This document shows, piece by piece, positions 9,841 through 21,185 of a stretch of 64,000 nucleotides of DNA. The position numbers and the translations under genes were made by a program. The DNA is from Bathymodiolus brooksi (lineage: Eukaryota; Mollusca; Bivalvia; Mytilida; Modiolidae), in contig OY804589.1 in the NCBI GenBank assembly GCA_963680875.1, positions 24,788,353 to 24,852,352 on the forward strand, given 5' to 3'. The notes beneath the pieces are model-generated. The model was not told where the DNA came from. It did not search any database and saw nothing but the letters and a program-made list of their open reading frames with translations. Every line of letters starts with the position of its first letter. The first letter of the stretch is position 1.

Positions 9841-12655
9841 TTGACAATCACTGTTTAAGGTCTCCCAGAGCTGTGTTGTATACTGCTGCTAGCTATGCTG
9901 TTGACCATTACTGGTGAATGTTTCCCGGGGCTGTGTTGTATGCTGCTGTTAGCTATGCTGTTGACCATTACTGGTAAATGTTTCCCGGGGCTGTGTTGTA
10001 TGCTGTTGTTAGCTATGCTGTTGACCATTACTGGTGAATGTTTCCCAGAGATGTGTTGTATGCTGTTGTTAGCTATGCTGTTGACCATTACTGGTGAATG
10101 TTTCCCGGGGCTGTGTTGTATGCTGCTGTTAGCTATGCTGTTGATCATTACTGGTAAATGTTTCCCGGGGCTGTGTTGTATGCTGTTGTTAGCTATGCTG
10201 TTGACCATTACTGGTGAATGTTTCCCAGAGCTGTGTTGTATGCTGTTGTTAGCTATGCTGTTGACCATTACTGGTGAATGTTTCCCGGGGCTGTGTTGTA
10301 TGCTGCTGTTAGCTATGCTGTTGACCATTACTGGTGATTGTTTCCCGGGGCTGTGTTGTATGCTGCTGTTAGCTATGCTGATGACCATTACTGGTGAATG
10401 TTTCCCGGGGCTGTGTTGTATGCTGTTGTTGACCATTACTGGTGAATGTTTCTCGGGGCTGTGTTGTATGCTGCTGTTAGATATGCTGTTGACCATTACT
10501 GGTGAATGTTTCCCGGGGCTGTGTTGTATGCTGCTGTTAGCTATGCTGTTGATCATTACTGGTAAATGTTTCCCGGGGCTGTGTTGTATGCTGTTGTTAG
10601 CTATGCTGTTGACCATTACTGGTGAATGTTTCCCAGAGCTGTGTTGTATACTGTTGTTAGCTATGCTGTTGACCATTACTGGTGAATGTTTCCCGGGGCT
10701 GTGTTGTATGCTGTTGTTGACCATTACTGGTGAATGTTTCTCGGGGCTGTGTTGTATGCTGCTGTTAGCTATGCTGATGACCATTACTGGTGAATGTTTC
10801 CCGGGGCTGTGTTGTATGCTGTTGTTGACCATTACTGGTGAATGTTTCTCGGGGCTGTGTTGTATGCTGCTGTTAGCTATGCTGTTGACCATTACTGGTG
10901 AATGTTTCCCGGGGCTGTGTTGTATGCTGCTGTTAGCTATGCTGTTGACCATTACTGGTGAATGTTTCCTGTGGCTGTGTTGTATGCTGCTGTTAGCTAT
11001 GCTGTTGACAATTACTGGTAAATGTTTCCCGGGGCTGTGTTGTATGCTGTTGTTAGCTATGCTGTTGACCATTACTGGTAAATGTTTCCCGGGGCTGTGT
11101 TGTATGCTGTTGTTAGCTATGCTGTTGACCATTACTGGTGAATGTTTCCCAGAGATGTGTTGTATGCTGTTGTTAGCTATGCTGTTGACCATTACTGGTG
11201 AATGTTTCCCGGGGCTGTGTTGTATGCTGCTGTTAGCTATGCTGTTGATCATTACTGGTAAATGTTTCCCGGGGCTGTGTTATATGCTGTTGTTAGCTAT
11301 GCTGTTGACCATTACTGGTGAATGTTTCCCAGAGCTGTGTTGTATGCTGTTGTTAGCTATGCTGTTGACCATTACTGGTGAATGTTTCCCGGGGCTGTGT
11401 TGTATGCTGCTGTTAGCTATGCTGTTGACCATTACTGGTGATTGTTTCCCGGGGCTGTGTTGTATGCTGCTGTTAGCTATGCTGATGACCATTACTGGTG
11501 AATGTTTCCCGGGGCTGTGTTGTATGCTGTTGTTGACCATTACTGGTGAATGTTTCTCGGGGCTGTGTTGTATGCTGCTGTTAGATATGCTGTTGACCAT
11601 TACTGGTGAATGTTTCCCGGGGCTGTGTTGTATGCTGCTGTTAGCTATGCTGTTGATCATTACTGGTAAATGTTTCCCGGGGCTGTGTTGTATGCTGTTG
11701 TTAGCTATGCTGTTGACCATTACTGGTGAATGTTTCCCAGAGCTGTGTTGTATACTGTTGTTAGCTATGCTGTTGACCATTACTGGTGAATGTTTCCCGG
11801 GGCTGTGTTGTATGCTGTTGTTGACCATTACTGGTGAATGTTTCTCGGGGCTGTGTTGTATGCTGCTGTTAGCTATGCTGATGACCATTACTGGTGAATG
11901 TTTCCCGGGGCTGTGTTGTATGCTGTTGTTGACCATTACTGGTGAATGTTTCTCGGGGCTGTGTTGTATACTGCTGTTAGCTATGCTGTTGACCATTACT
12001 GGTGAATGTTTCCCGGGGCTGTGTTGTATGCTGCTGTTAGCTATGCTGTTGACCATTACTGGTGAATGTTTCCTGGGGCTGTGTTGTATGCTGCTGTTAG
12101 CTATGCTGTTGACAATTACTGGTAAATGTTTCCCGGGGCTGTGGTGTATGCTGTTGTTAGCTATGCTGTTGACCATTACTGGTGAATGTTTCCCAGAGCT
12201 GTGTTGTATGCTGTTGTTAGCTATGCTATTGACCATTACTGGTGAATGTTTCCCGGGGCTGTGTTGTATGCTGCTGTTAGCTATTCTGTTGACCATTACT
12301 GGTGAATGTTTCCCGGGGCTGTGTTGTATACTGCTGTTAGCTATGCTGTTGACCATTACTGGTGATTGTTTCCCGGGGCTGTGTTGTATGCTGCTGTTAG
12401 CTATGCTGTTGACCATTACTGGTGAATGTTTCCCGGGGCTGTGTTGTATGCTGCTGTTAGCTATGCTGTTGACCATTACTGGTGAATGTTTCCCGGGTGC
12501 TGTGTTGTATACTGCTGTTGACCATTACTGGTGAATGTTTCCCGGGGCTGTGTTGTATGCTGCTGTTAGCTATGCTGTTGACCATTACTGGTGATTGTTT
12601 CCCGGGGCTGCGGTGTGTGTTGCGGGTACCTATATTGTTGACCATCACTGTTTAA
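9841..12655. repeat. 60-bp minisatellite with 48-bp variants and a 1104-bp higher-order period
   Basis: The monomer contains TGTTGACCATTACTGGTGAA, TGTTTCCCGGGG and CTGTGTTGTATGCTG. Most units are 60 bp; a recurrent 48-bp form lacks 12 bp between CTGTTG and ACCATT. The rare variant CCCAGAGATG occurs at 10046 and again 1104 bp later, and the order of variants between (K, D, S and E forms in the plus frame) repeats. Nineteen units, 16 of 60 and 3 of 48 bp, give exactly 1104. Because 60 and 48 are multiples of three, an 879-codon plus frame (9895-12534) and 465- and 398-codon minus frames are open. Neither strand has a signal peptide plus unique domains, and changes are often non-synonymous in both, so this is not called a gene. 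Confidence 0.93.
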
Positions 12656-12886
12656 GATTTACTGTTGCCTATAACGTTTTAATTCTGGCAGAGGAGTGGA
12701 TTGTGATGTTGTGGGTGGCTATATTGCCATTACTTTACAGTTTAGCCTTTTATTCACAATCGCATTTGTTCATTTATAAATCTGTGATATGCTTAAAGTA
12801 ATAATTGTTTGATTAGAATAACGAAAATTTGAAATATCTTTTAAACTGTAGATTTTAAAGTAGAAGTGTAAACGAGGGTTGTGTAG

Positions 12887-13102
12887 ATAATCAAGGGTGC
12901 TAATTTAATTTGGAAGTTTGCAGACCAGAAAGTGAACGGATTTGACCCTGCTCATATAGAAAAATCGCATTTTAAAGGAATTTTTGGGTGTATATTTAGA
13001 CAAAGTTTGATGAAATACGGAGGGAATAAGTCTGTAAAAGAGAACAGCCTGCGGCCGTGGATTTTAATCCCTGAGGACAATAGACACTCGACGGTCACCT
13101 GA
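12887..13102 (+). CDS. Candidate exon or ORF fragment, unrecognised product
   Basis: A 71-codon stop-to-stop frame without an early ATG starts just after TAG at 12884-12886 and ends TGA at 13100-13102. It contains GFDPAHIEKSHF, KYGGNKSVKEN and SLRPWILIPEDN. A TTTGCAG acceptor-like site lies at 12917-12923 inside it. The DNA is less AT-rich than its surroundings. The opposite strand is also open (12952-13137), starting GGAGATGG with a CAG/GTGACC donor-like site, so strand and even coding nature are uncertain. No family was recognised. Confidence 0.25.
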   Translation: MIKGANLIWKFADQKVNGFDPAHIEKSHFKGIFGCIFRQSLMKYGGNKSVKENSLRPWILIPEDNRHSTVT

Positions 13103-13139
13103 AAGATTCCATTGTTCTCCGTAGAGCCCGTCACCATCT

Positions 13140-14030
13140 CCTACACGCACTATTGAGTTCATTGATTTTTATTTGTAAAATATTTTACCTGTAAAAATTA
13201 CTTGGAATGGGACATTTTTCGTTATTTTTATTTTTTCACTAAATATATAGCACTTCTGTCTTTAATAGTGAACACAAATGAAGTCTTCATATATAATATG
13301 AAGAATATATTGTCATTTTGTTCGATTCTGTATGACATTTTGAATTTATATACATGTAAGAAAACGGAACGAAAAATGAATTTTGAGATTGTGCAACTTC
13401 CTAATTAAAAGAAATACTCGTAAAATTAGTACATTTTTAAATTATAGAACCTCAGAGACCAATTGGAGAGTTGATTTTTTTTGGGGGGGGAGGGGGGTAG
13501 AACATGACATTGAGCACTGTCATTTTGTGAGCTATATTTTACCAAACTTGCAACTTAACATTGGTAAAAAATACCTAAAAACTGCAATAATTATTGATGA
13601 TTCATTGATACTTGCAATTGTTTCACGTAACTATTCTACTAAATCAAGTTATATCTTTCAACTCAAACGTGAGCTAAAAGTTTGGAAAGTGCTTATCCAA
13701 AACAGGAATCCGAAGTTTCGATCTTTGTCTTTGTTTGTTTTGACTTTTCATGAATATAAGGCCCGTTTTGTGTTTGGTTTTCGGTTGGATTATAAACTGT
13801 CCCTGTTTATCTTTTTTTTTGTCTTGCGTCAAGTTGTTTTGTGTATTATTTATGTGTTATAATCAATATATAAGTTAATAAATTCATCTGACCCCAGATA
13901 GTTTCAACAGTTACAACTGTTCTTAAACTTTAATGAATTGGCAGACACATGTTCCAAATATTTTCGGCATTGACTTAAACGTGACATTTATTCGATTTTT
14001 ACATTTTTTTCTCTGTCTATTATACTTAAT
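13140..14030. other. AT-rich stretch with no confident feature
   Basis: A 159-codon plus frame (13383-13862) crosses a G-run at 13484 and T-rich DNA. It has no domain, a phenylalanine-rich C-terminus and no supporting context, so it is treated as chance. Confidence 0.45.
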
Positions 14031-14041
14031 ATGATTATACT

Positions 14042-15057
14042 TCAGCCCGTGTCGTCATCCGAGTCATCATCACAAAAATCAATGATAATAGGTTCTATGA
14101 CACTTCTATCTATACAGTTTTCTTTGCAGTATTCTTTTTCAATTTTGACCACATGTTCTTCTGCTTTTGTCCACACATCTTTTGTAATTTTTCCGAATGC
14201 AGCATACGTGAGTTCTTTAACAACAATGTTATGTTGTGTAAGATACTTTTGGAGAACAAATTTTTTCTGACTAAATTTTGGGCACACCGCATCTTCTATT
14301 TTAACATTGTGATAACTTGCATTATCTAACACAACCAAGATAGGATTTTTCAGAGCAGGCATCAATTGATTTTCAAACCACTCAAGAAAGACAAAACTAT
14401 TCATCTCCTGGTGATAGTCACCATCCTTTGATTTGGCCAGAAACACTAAATCGCAGCCGTCAATCAAACCCTCACTTCGCGTACCTGCATGCAAAACAAT
14501 CAAACGTTTGCCTTTGCCCGAGGGTATTTTTGGGGCATCAGACCCATCATTCGGAAGCCGCATATAATCTGTGCAGTGATTTTGGTTAACCCATGTTTCA
14601 TCCAGGTGCACGATATCATACCCTGCTTCCCTAAAAGATTTGATCTTTCTCAGATAATTACACCTATTATTGATAATAGACACTTGATCGTACAGAACTT
14701 TTCGATTATCACCTATTTTTTTATAAGTATATCCAAGATCAATGAGAGATATTTTAATATAATCTTTTATTTCCTTATGTATTATTGAGACGGTCGGAGC
14801 AATTTTCCGTGAATATAAACCGTGGATTGTTCTTTTAATAACACAATGATCAAAGTCGTCAAAATTTTAGCTCTTTCTTTGGATCTATTTGACTTACAAG
14901 GCCTCTTATCATTCATAATACGGTTCACTGAAGTGTAAGACACACCCAAAGCTTTAGATGTCCTTTGATATACCCTATCAAATGAGACAATTGGCTTCTT
15001 CGTTACCTTTTCCTTACTAAAAATGGCAAGCAACATTTTTTTACAAACTTTTGGCAT
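14042..15057 (-). pseudogene. IS630/Tc1/mariner-superfamily DDE transposase, frameshifted and internally deleted
   Basis: Transposases of this family cut and rejoin their own ends using three acidic residues. The N-terminal part (15057 down to ~14868) begins MPKVCKK and contains a helix-turn-helix-like segment with VSYTSVNRIM. Near 14867 (AAAATTTT) the frame shifts; the next frame continues DDFDHCVIKRTIHG and KIAPTVSIIHKEI and runs to the stop at 14042. The first catalytic aspartate lies in VHLDETW and the second in VVLDNASYHN. The third block (usually PPY..D/E.NPIE) is missing: after HNIVVKEL the protein jumps to a C-terminal KITKDVW...EEHV region and an acidic DDDSDDD tail. About 45 residues appear deleted. 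It cannot be catalytically active. No terminal inverted repeats were located. Confidence 0.85.
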
Positions 15058-15059
15058 TC

Positions 15060-15842
15060 CGGAGATAAGTCAGACTTTTTACCCATTTTACAAAAAATGC
15101 AAAATATAACAGTAATTTATGAGAGAAATACTTGTCAGTTTCGTCTAAAGTACACGTGACTGAGAGAAAGATTCTACAGGTAAGATACCTGACGTACGGA
15201 TGGCTCTTCTATAAAGTACATCTATCCCCACCCGAAAAATGGCAACAAAATAGGACCAAAATGCGAAATTTCATCGGAGTGCAGCCTCAACCAAAACAAT
15301 AAGAAGCATTACAATGACATTTTTAGTTAGCACTCCTAATTCTAAATAAAACTCTCGTTTATTTTGCTGTTCAAAAATCTATAGTTTAAAAGATATTTGG
15401 ATTTTTCGTTATTCTAATCAAAAAATTATTACTTGCTTACAACTCATTAATTAAATTAATGTCATGAAACGGACGATAACAGGAAGCAGCCTGTAGCATG
15501 CAATGAAAAGGACATTCTTTTACCATAGAAAGCGTTTCAAAGACATTGAACTGATATGAATATTGAATTAATTTTTATTAAAAGACTAGCATTCGGAACT
15601 CATTCTCAGTACAGGAAGATAGATGAATAACGCCTTAACTATAACAATATAAAATTGATTCGTATCATAGAATCATGTGATCATAATCATGTGATCAAAA
15701 TCACGTGATCATGTAAAATATCGATATTGTTATATACAGATATACACTTTTAAATCCATCGTTTTATTTCAATTTCATAGTGACGTTAATAATGGCATAT
15801 ACCTAATGACAGGTGACGTGCTCACTATGCTTAGATATTGTA
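15060..15842. other. AT-rich stretch with a clustered CATGTGATC/CACGTGATC motif
   Basis: Three TCA(C/T)GTGATC motifs in tandem lie at about 15673-15714, flanked by AATATCGATATTG. Otherwise nothing is recognised. Confidence 0.4.
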
Positions 15843-16300
15843 TTTTCAATAAAACATTTTTTTTTCTTCAAAAATCGTTATTGCTCTGATATGAATATTG
15901 ATTTTGATTGAAAATAAAACTAATAAAAAATACTTTTGTGCAATGCACAGAATTTCGTATATGTTTTGAACAGGTATATTGATAAAATATTTTAGAGTGA
16001 AAACAATTGAATATAGTAGTTCGCTGACCAATTTTATTTGTTTATTTGAAGTTTATATATAAATAATCTGAATATATTGATTTTAATTGAACAAAAATTA
16101 AAAATACCTTTGTGCAATTTACAGAATCGTATATGATTTTGAACAGGAATATCGATCGATATTTTAGATTGGAAAACAATTAAATTTGTTTCTTGACCAA
16201 TTTTATCAGTTTATTTGAATTCTATATATATATATGATTGAAATCGATATTCATATCAGCGCAATGACGATGCTTGAAAAAAAAATGTTTTATTGAAAAT
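15843..16300. mobile_element. Element with ~60-bp terminal inverted repeats and internal tandem copies
   Basis: The left arm TTTCAATAAAACATTTTTTT...GATATGAATATTGATTT is matched in reverse complement at 16236-16298 (GAAATCGATATTCATATC...ATGTTTTATTGAAAA). Inside lie two diverged copies of a ~170-bp unit with GTGCAAT..ACAGAAT and GAACAGG.ATAT. A third copy lies outside the right arm (16310-16440). A non-autonomous DNA element is likely. Confidence 0.55.
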
Positions 16301-16436
16301 ATATATATATATTTTGAATATTTATTTTAATTAAAAAAAAAAATCAAAAATAATTTTGTGCTATGTTCAGAATCGTATATGATTCTTAACAGGTATATTG
16401 ATAAAATATTTTAGACTGAAAAACAATTAATATATA

Positions 16437-16621
16437 TACAGTCAAACCTGTATTAAGAGGTCATGACCTTTGGGATAAAGAAAATGTGGCCTTCTAAGAC
16501 ATGTGACCTCTTAAATGAGGTTCAATTCATATGAATATTTCTATGACAGGACAGGGAAAAGGTGACTTTTAATACAGGTGACTGCTTAATAGAGGTGACC
16601 GCATGGACAGGATTTACTGTA
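16437..16621. mobile_element. 185-bp MITE with TACAGTCAAACCTG ends
   Basis: The left end TACAGTCAAACCTGT and right end ACAGGATTTACTGTA are imperfect inverted repeats. The body has repeated AGGTGAC and GACCTCTTAA blocks. A close relative is at 43752-43932. Confidence 0.75.
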
Positions 16622-16624
16622 TAT

Positions 16625-17457
16625 TTAATGTCTTTTTCATCGTCGTAGTTCGTAGAGCTTGGTGTATTGCAGAAACAATCTTTCGAAGATTCTGACTACT
16701 ATTTTCAACCAAAAAAAACAAAAAAAACTAGTGTTGACAACATAATAAAGTTAATTTTAATCTAAAATATTTTTTATGATTTTGTGAACGATTCAATGGC
16801 TCTTTTTTTAATATAGAGAGAAATATATTTTTATTTTTCGATAAATAACTCATTTGGACGGAATCAAACGTAATATTTATTGATAAAATGTAATTAAATG
16901 ATTTGATAGCTATCTATCTATCAATAAGTCCGCCATTAAAGTGGACGAAAATGAAAAGATCAATATCACTTGCGCGTTTATATTAGACAGGAAAACAATG
17001 CATTGCCTGTCAATAAATAGGACCGTGTTATAAGGAACGATTTAATTTATGAAACGAAATCGGACATGGATTGATTTTTCCGAACTAATTGATTTATCTA
17101 GATAATGATGAAGCTGTAATATATTCAAGCACAACATAATTACATAAGCAAACCAGATTATTGAATTAGATATATTTCTTGGGGTTTCAAGATTTATTTG
17201 TTTTTTTGTTTGCTGATGTTCGGCAGACATTCTACAATGTCAACAATTTATTTGATTTATTTACAGATGTCGCAGGCGACACAATTTAGAAATTTTAAAA
17301 AGAAATTAATTTATATGCAAAAATATTGTTAGATAAAAATATATAGTTTTATCCTATTAATGCTTTTTTACTTGTACATATAACCCGTTTGTTTTATATA
17401 CAAGTATGTTTTATATTTAAGGATCTTGTAGGTGTCTAAGTTAATATAATATTTGTT
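16625..17457. other. AT-rich stretch, nothing confident
   Basis: A 22-codon frame MSQATQF... (17264-17332) follows a TTATTTACAG acceptor-like site, but is too short to call. Confidence 0.4.
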
Positions 17458-17517
17458 CTCGCCACGATATAGCTTAAATACTGCTAAGGCTGACGTTAAA
17501 AACCAATCAATCAATGT
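17458..17517 (+). mobile_element. SINE 3' tail (TCAATCAATC-ended type)
   Basis: CGCCACGATATAGCTTAAAT, then GCTGACGTTAAAAACCA and AATCAATCAATG are the common SINE tail of this window with a tetranucleotide end. The head and body are missing. Confidence 0.65.
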
Positions 17518-17519
17518 TT

Positions 17520-18400
17520 TTTATTGTATTTACAGAAAATTAAAACACGAAAACAAAATTCAAACATAATTCTGCTAATAAGACATGAGCGCTAATATCT
17601 AGTCATAACTTGAAATAAAGTCATTTTTGAGCTGAAAGTTAATGATCTACAATACTGAAGAAAGCAGCGTTGTAAATATACTATATCACGTAATATCAGA
17701 CACAATTACGCTAAACTTGTCAAAAACAGAATTAGATTGCTCCGTATCCATGACAACACACACAATAGAAAAAAACAAATCCAGTTAAAAAGGATTGATG
17801 TTTTCATCAAAAGAGGCATACCTCAATGGCGTCTATTAGATTTAGCAATTACTACGCACCAATGAATTTTCTGTTAAATTAGTTCCATATGATATGCATA
17901 GATATGTATTATTCCTATCTGATCATCTCATCAATATTACAATGGCTGACATTATTGAGTTATCTCCCGTGATCAATTTCGGTTACGAAAATAATTCCCC
18001 TTCTTTTCTTAATTTAGGTCTTAAGCTAAATAGGACTACTATTGTGTGATACGGTAAATAGGAAATTACGTAGGGATCTACCATTTAACTTCTGGGGGAG
18101 ACTATGTTTTCCCTCAAACTAGACAAAAACATTTCACAACAAGTAAAAATCACTTTTGGGACATGACAGAAAATCAAGTGATTAAGTATTCTATTTTTTT
18201 GCATCTTTCAGATAAGTTGTTTTACTATAAAATGTCAACGGGATTCGATCCCACACGTTTGATATTATACAGCAGTATTTGCTTAGCCTGATGCTCAACG
18301 TCCTAGACCCGCTCAAGGCCCTCATCCGCTGTATGAAATGCAACCTGAGTAGTCGAAGCGTAACCTAGCCTCTTAAAGCGAATAGACATACGGGTTAGGG
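17520..18400. other. AT-rich stretch, nothing confident
   Basis: The segment ATCTACCATTTAACTTCTGGGGG (18077-18099) resembles the unit that is amplified at 40-41.3 kb. Nothing else was identified. Confidence 0.4.
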
Positions 18401-18403
18401 ATA

Positions 18404-18763
18404 TGGTGTTTAACGCCACTTTCAACAATATTTCAGTTATATCGTGGCAGTCAGTTTCATTAAATGTCATTATAGATAGATGACCGATCTCAAGAGAATC
18501 GTTTTAAGTCTTTGCAATTAGCCAATAACTGATTTCTTGATTTTCACACAGAGGCCATTTATATTGGTGGAGGAAACCGGAGTACCCGGAGAAAACCACC
18601 GATCTGTCGCAAGTCACTGACAAAAGTTTATCACATAATGTTGTTTTGAGTACGCCTCGCCATGAGCGGGATTCGAACTCTCAACTTTAGTAGTGGGTGA
18701 TAGGCACTACTGACAAAGGTAGTTTGAAATTCAACTACCGAACGACCACAACCACGACATTCC
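18404..18763 (-). mobile_element. SINE-A with an extra ~100-bp segment
   Basis: On the minus strand this has the tRNA-like head and B box GAGTTCGAATCCCGC, the CGGTGGTTTTCTCCGGGTAC body, then an extra segment (about 18461-18563, containing CTTGAGATCGGTCATC-type sequence) before the tail. The same extra segment sits at the same place in the copy at 36041-36203, so it marks a real subfamily or a shared earlier insertion. Confidence 0.8.
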
Positions 18764-18775
18764 CTAAATAGACAT

Positions 18776-18905
18776 AAGGGTAATAACAATCTCCGAACAA
18801 TCTTACAAAGGGAAAGTCAAAACTCATGAGTATATAAACAAACAAAATCAGTCAACAACCGGAAAACTGTGAAAACCGTAATAACCCTGACTTGGTACAT
18901 AAGAC
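18776..18905 (+). mobile_element. R4 fragment
   Basis: This runs from GGGTAATAACAATC to CCTGACTTGGTACA, with GGAAAGTCAAAACTCATG and CAACCGGAAAACTGTG between. It lies 12 bp after the SINE and is truncated before the GGTGGGTTGAATC part. Confidence 0.8.
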
Positions 18906-19221
18906 ATAAGACATGTGTTTAAGCGTGTGTAGATGGTACACACACATATACATAGTATGGTAAATTTTAACAACATATCCCGAATCAGAGGAAATACTTT
19001 GTATGTACACTGACCCATCTGGATCAATAATCAAGTGAAAATATTTATATTTTATATAAACAAATATCCAAGACTTCACGAATATTTTAATATCATTCTC
19101 TGCTGGCGTTTAATGTAAAATATACCTAAGCTAAAAATGATCATAAATTTTCAGTTGTTTTTTCTTCAATATTAATTTACTTGTACAAATATGCTAGTAC
19201 GCCAAAGAGAACATAGAATAA

Positions 19222-19292
19222 GTTGCATGAGTTGGAAAAGTGCGTTAGACCTTCACCTAGGTCAGGCCACCAATTTCAATCCCGTAACAGCT
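19222..19292 (+). mobile_element. Possible tRNA-derived SINE head
   Basis: TGGAAAAGTGCGTTAGAC resembles an A box, and TTTCAATCCCG, about 40 bp later, resembles a B box. CTTCACCTAGGTCAGGCC lies between them, where an anticodon arm would be. No cloverleaf closes convincingly, so a tRNA gene is not claimed. Confidence 0.35.
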
Positions 19293-19294
19293 AA

Positions 19295-20410
19295 TCTAAA
19301 ATCAACTTGTCACAGCAGAAATAAAACCGGTAATGGTTAACTAATACACCTTTAGATACCATTAAAATGTTAATGATAAATCAATCCATTTCACCGGAAA
19401 CTGGGAAATGAAGTCCCGCAGTGAATTACATAATTTGATTGATTGGTCGTCAATCTCTTGCACAAGATTTTACTTAAAAATACAAATAAACCATAGCAAT
19501 AGGCTTAGTATAGTTTTCTTAATCAGATTACACATGCCAAGGTGGTTGTTATCCAGCACAAACTCACATGTACGACGCCGAACATGCATAAGTCGGAATC
19601 TATAGCAGAAGACATTTTGTTTTGCATTTAAAGTAGCCATCGTCAATAGCAACTAGTATACAGAAATTTACATATTACTTTACTTACATTCTCAACAGAA
19701 TAAAATTCCATATAAACTTTCAGTTCATTAGCTTAAATCCGACTCTATAATCATAGCCCAAAGAGTTACGAATATACCTAATGTATACGATAAACCAAGA
19801 AAAACCGAACAATACGTTTCATGTATATTGTTTCAGTAGAATTTTCTCGTTTGAATGAAAATTGCAACACACACACAACAAATATATTCAAACAATATAA
19901 CTGATAGTAGTGAATATGGTTTATTAGTCATTTTAAAATATTAGTCATTTTAATAACACATTTAAAGACAATTCCTAACACAAAACAAAGAACACAAAAT
20001 AAAAACACAAACTTTTATATTGCTTGAGGCATAGTTCTAAGGTACACGATTGTTTTCTGAAAAAAAATATTACTGGTTGTGTGTCTTCACAAAAGATACC
20101 ATACATTAGGAAACAATGTTGTCATGACAAAACTACATTGTCAAACACTACAAAATGAAGTTACTACTAAAATCAATCAAAAATCATTGGAAAATGTAAT
20201 CTTTCTATTAGCCATTAGAAAAACTAAGACATGCCGATATATAATAGTTAATTATGTGCTTCAAGGAATAAGTCTATTTTAACATACGGGTAATATAGTA
20301 ACTTAATTTAAACATGGATGAAAAAAAAACCGTTGATAAGATCCCTATCAATTTAGAGCTTGAATGTTACATAGCATGGTGGGTAGAATATATCAGTGCA
20401 AGAGAGATAA
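19295..20410. other. AT-rich stretch, nothing confident
   Basis: No copy of the repeat families and no exon-like segment was found. Confidence 0.45.
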
Positions 20411-20413
20411 ATA

Positions 20414-20760
20414 AGGGTAATAACAAAATTACCGAACTCTGAACAATCTTACAAAGGGAAAGTCAAAACTCATAAGTATATAAACAGACAAAATTAGTCA
20501 ACAACCGGAAAACTGTGAAAACCGTAATGACCCTGACTTGGTACAGGCATTTCTAAAGAAATGGTGGGTTGAATCAGATTTTTAAGAGCCAAACCTCCCC
20601 CTTTCATTACGGCTCAAAGTTTCCGGCTGTCACTATAACAGTATTTACAACAATACTTAAACTAAACAGGTAAAACAGTTGTTAAATCAGCGCCAAATGT
20701 CAAAAACACTTTTACGTCACACATTGATAAAAAAAATATTTTTGACATTTTGTTGAAACC
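20414..20760 (+). mobile_element. R4, near full-length
   Basis: The element starts GGGTAATAACAAAATTACC, passes CTGACTTGGTACAGGCAT, GGTGGGTTGAATCAGATT and TTTCCGGCTGTCACTATAAC, and ends in TTTACGTCACACATTGA and ATATTTTTGACATTT. The opposite-strand copy at 62915-63243 has the same extent, defining an element of ~330-350 bp. No inverted termini are obvious. Confidence 0.8.
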
Positions 20761-20833
20761 TTATCTTTATACAATTTCACTATATGAAAATCCATCGTTT
20801 ATAATCTTTTCTGCAGAGAGAGAGAGAGGAGGG

Positions 20834-21066
20834 TATGGTGTTTAACGCCATTTTCATCAATATTTCAATTATATCGTGGCGGTCAGTTTTATTGCTTGAG
20901 GAAAACCACCGACCTGTCACAAGTCGCTGACAAACTTTGGCACATAATGTTGTATCGAGTACAACTCTTTTGAGCGGGGTTCGAATTCACAACGTTAGTG
21001 GTGATAGGTACTATTTGCATAGGCTGTTGTATCTCCAACTACCATACGATCACGACCACGACGTCC
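20834..21066 (-). mobile_element. SINE-A, full-length
   Basis: On the minus strand the head has GTCGTGGTCGTGATCGTATG and a B box GTTCGAACCCC. The body contains GGTCGGTGGTTTTCC and the tail is complete. A GA-rich run precedes the 3' end on the plus strand. Confidence 0.85.
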
Positions 21067-21185
21067 CATAGGAAGAATATCCTTTGGCAAGAAAACGAAA
21101 AACAAAACTCAAAATACCACAATGTCGGAAACATTCCAAAATATAATCGACATATCGACACCGATAAAAAGACGCTACCTTTTAG

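Noticed and set aside
9895..12534. 879-codon plus-strand frame with a leucine- and cysteine-rich 20-residue repeat
   Set aside because: Monomer lengths of 60 and 48 bp keep any stop-free frame open. The minus strand is open as well, and there is no unique N- or C-terminal domain.
13383..13862. 159-codon plus frame
   Set aside because: No domain, crosses a G-run, T-rich composition, and low-complexity C-terminus.
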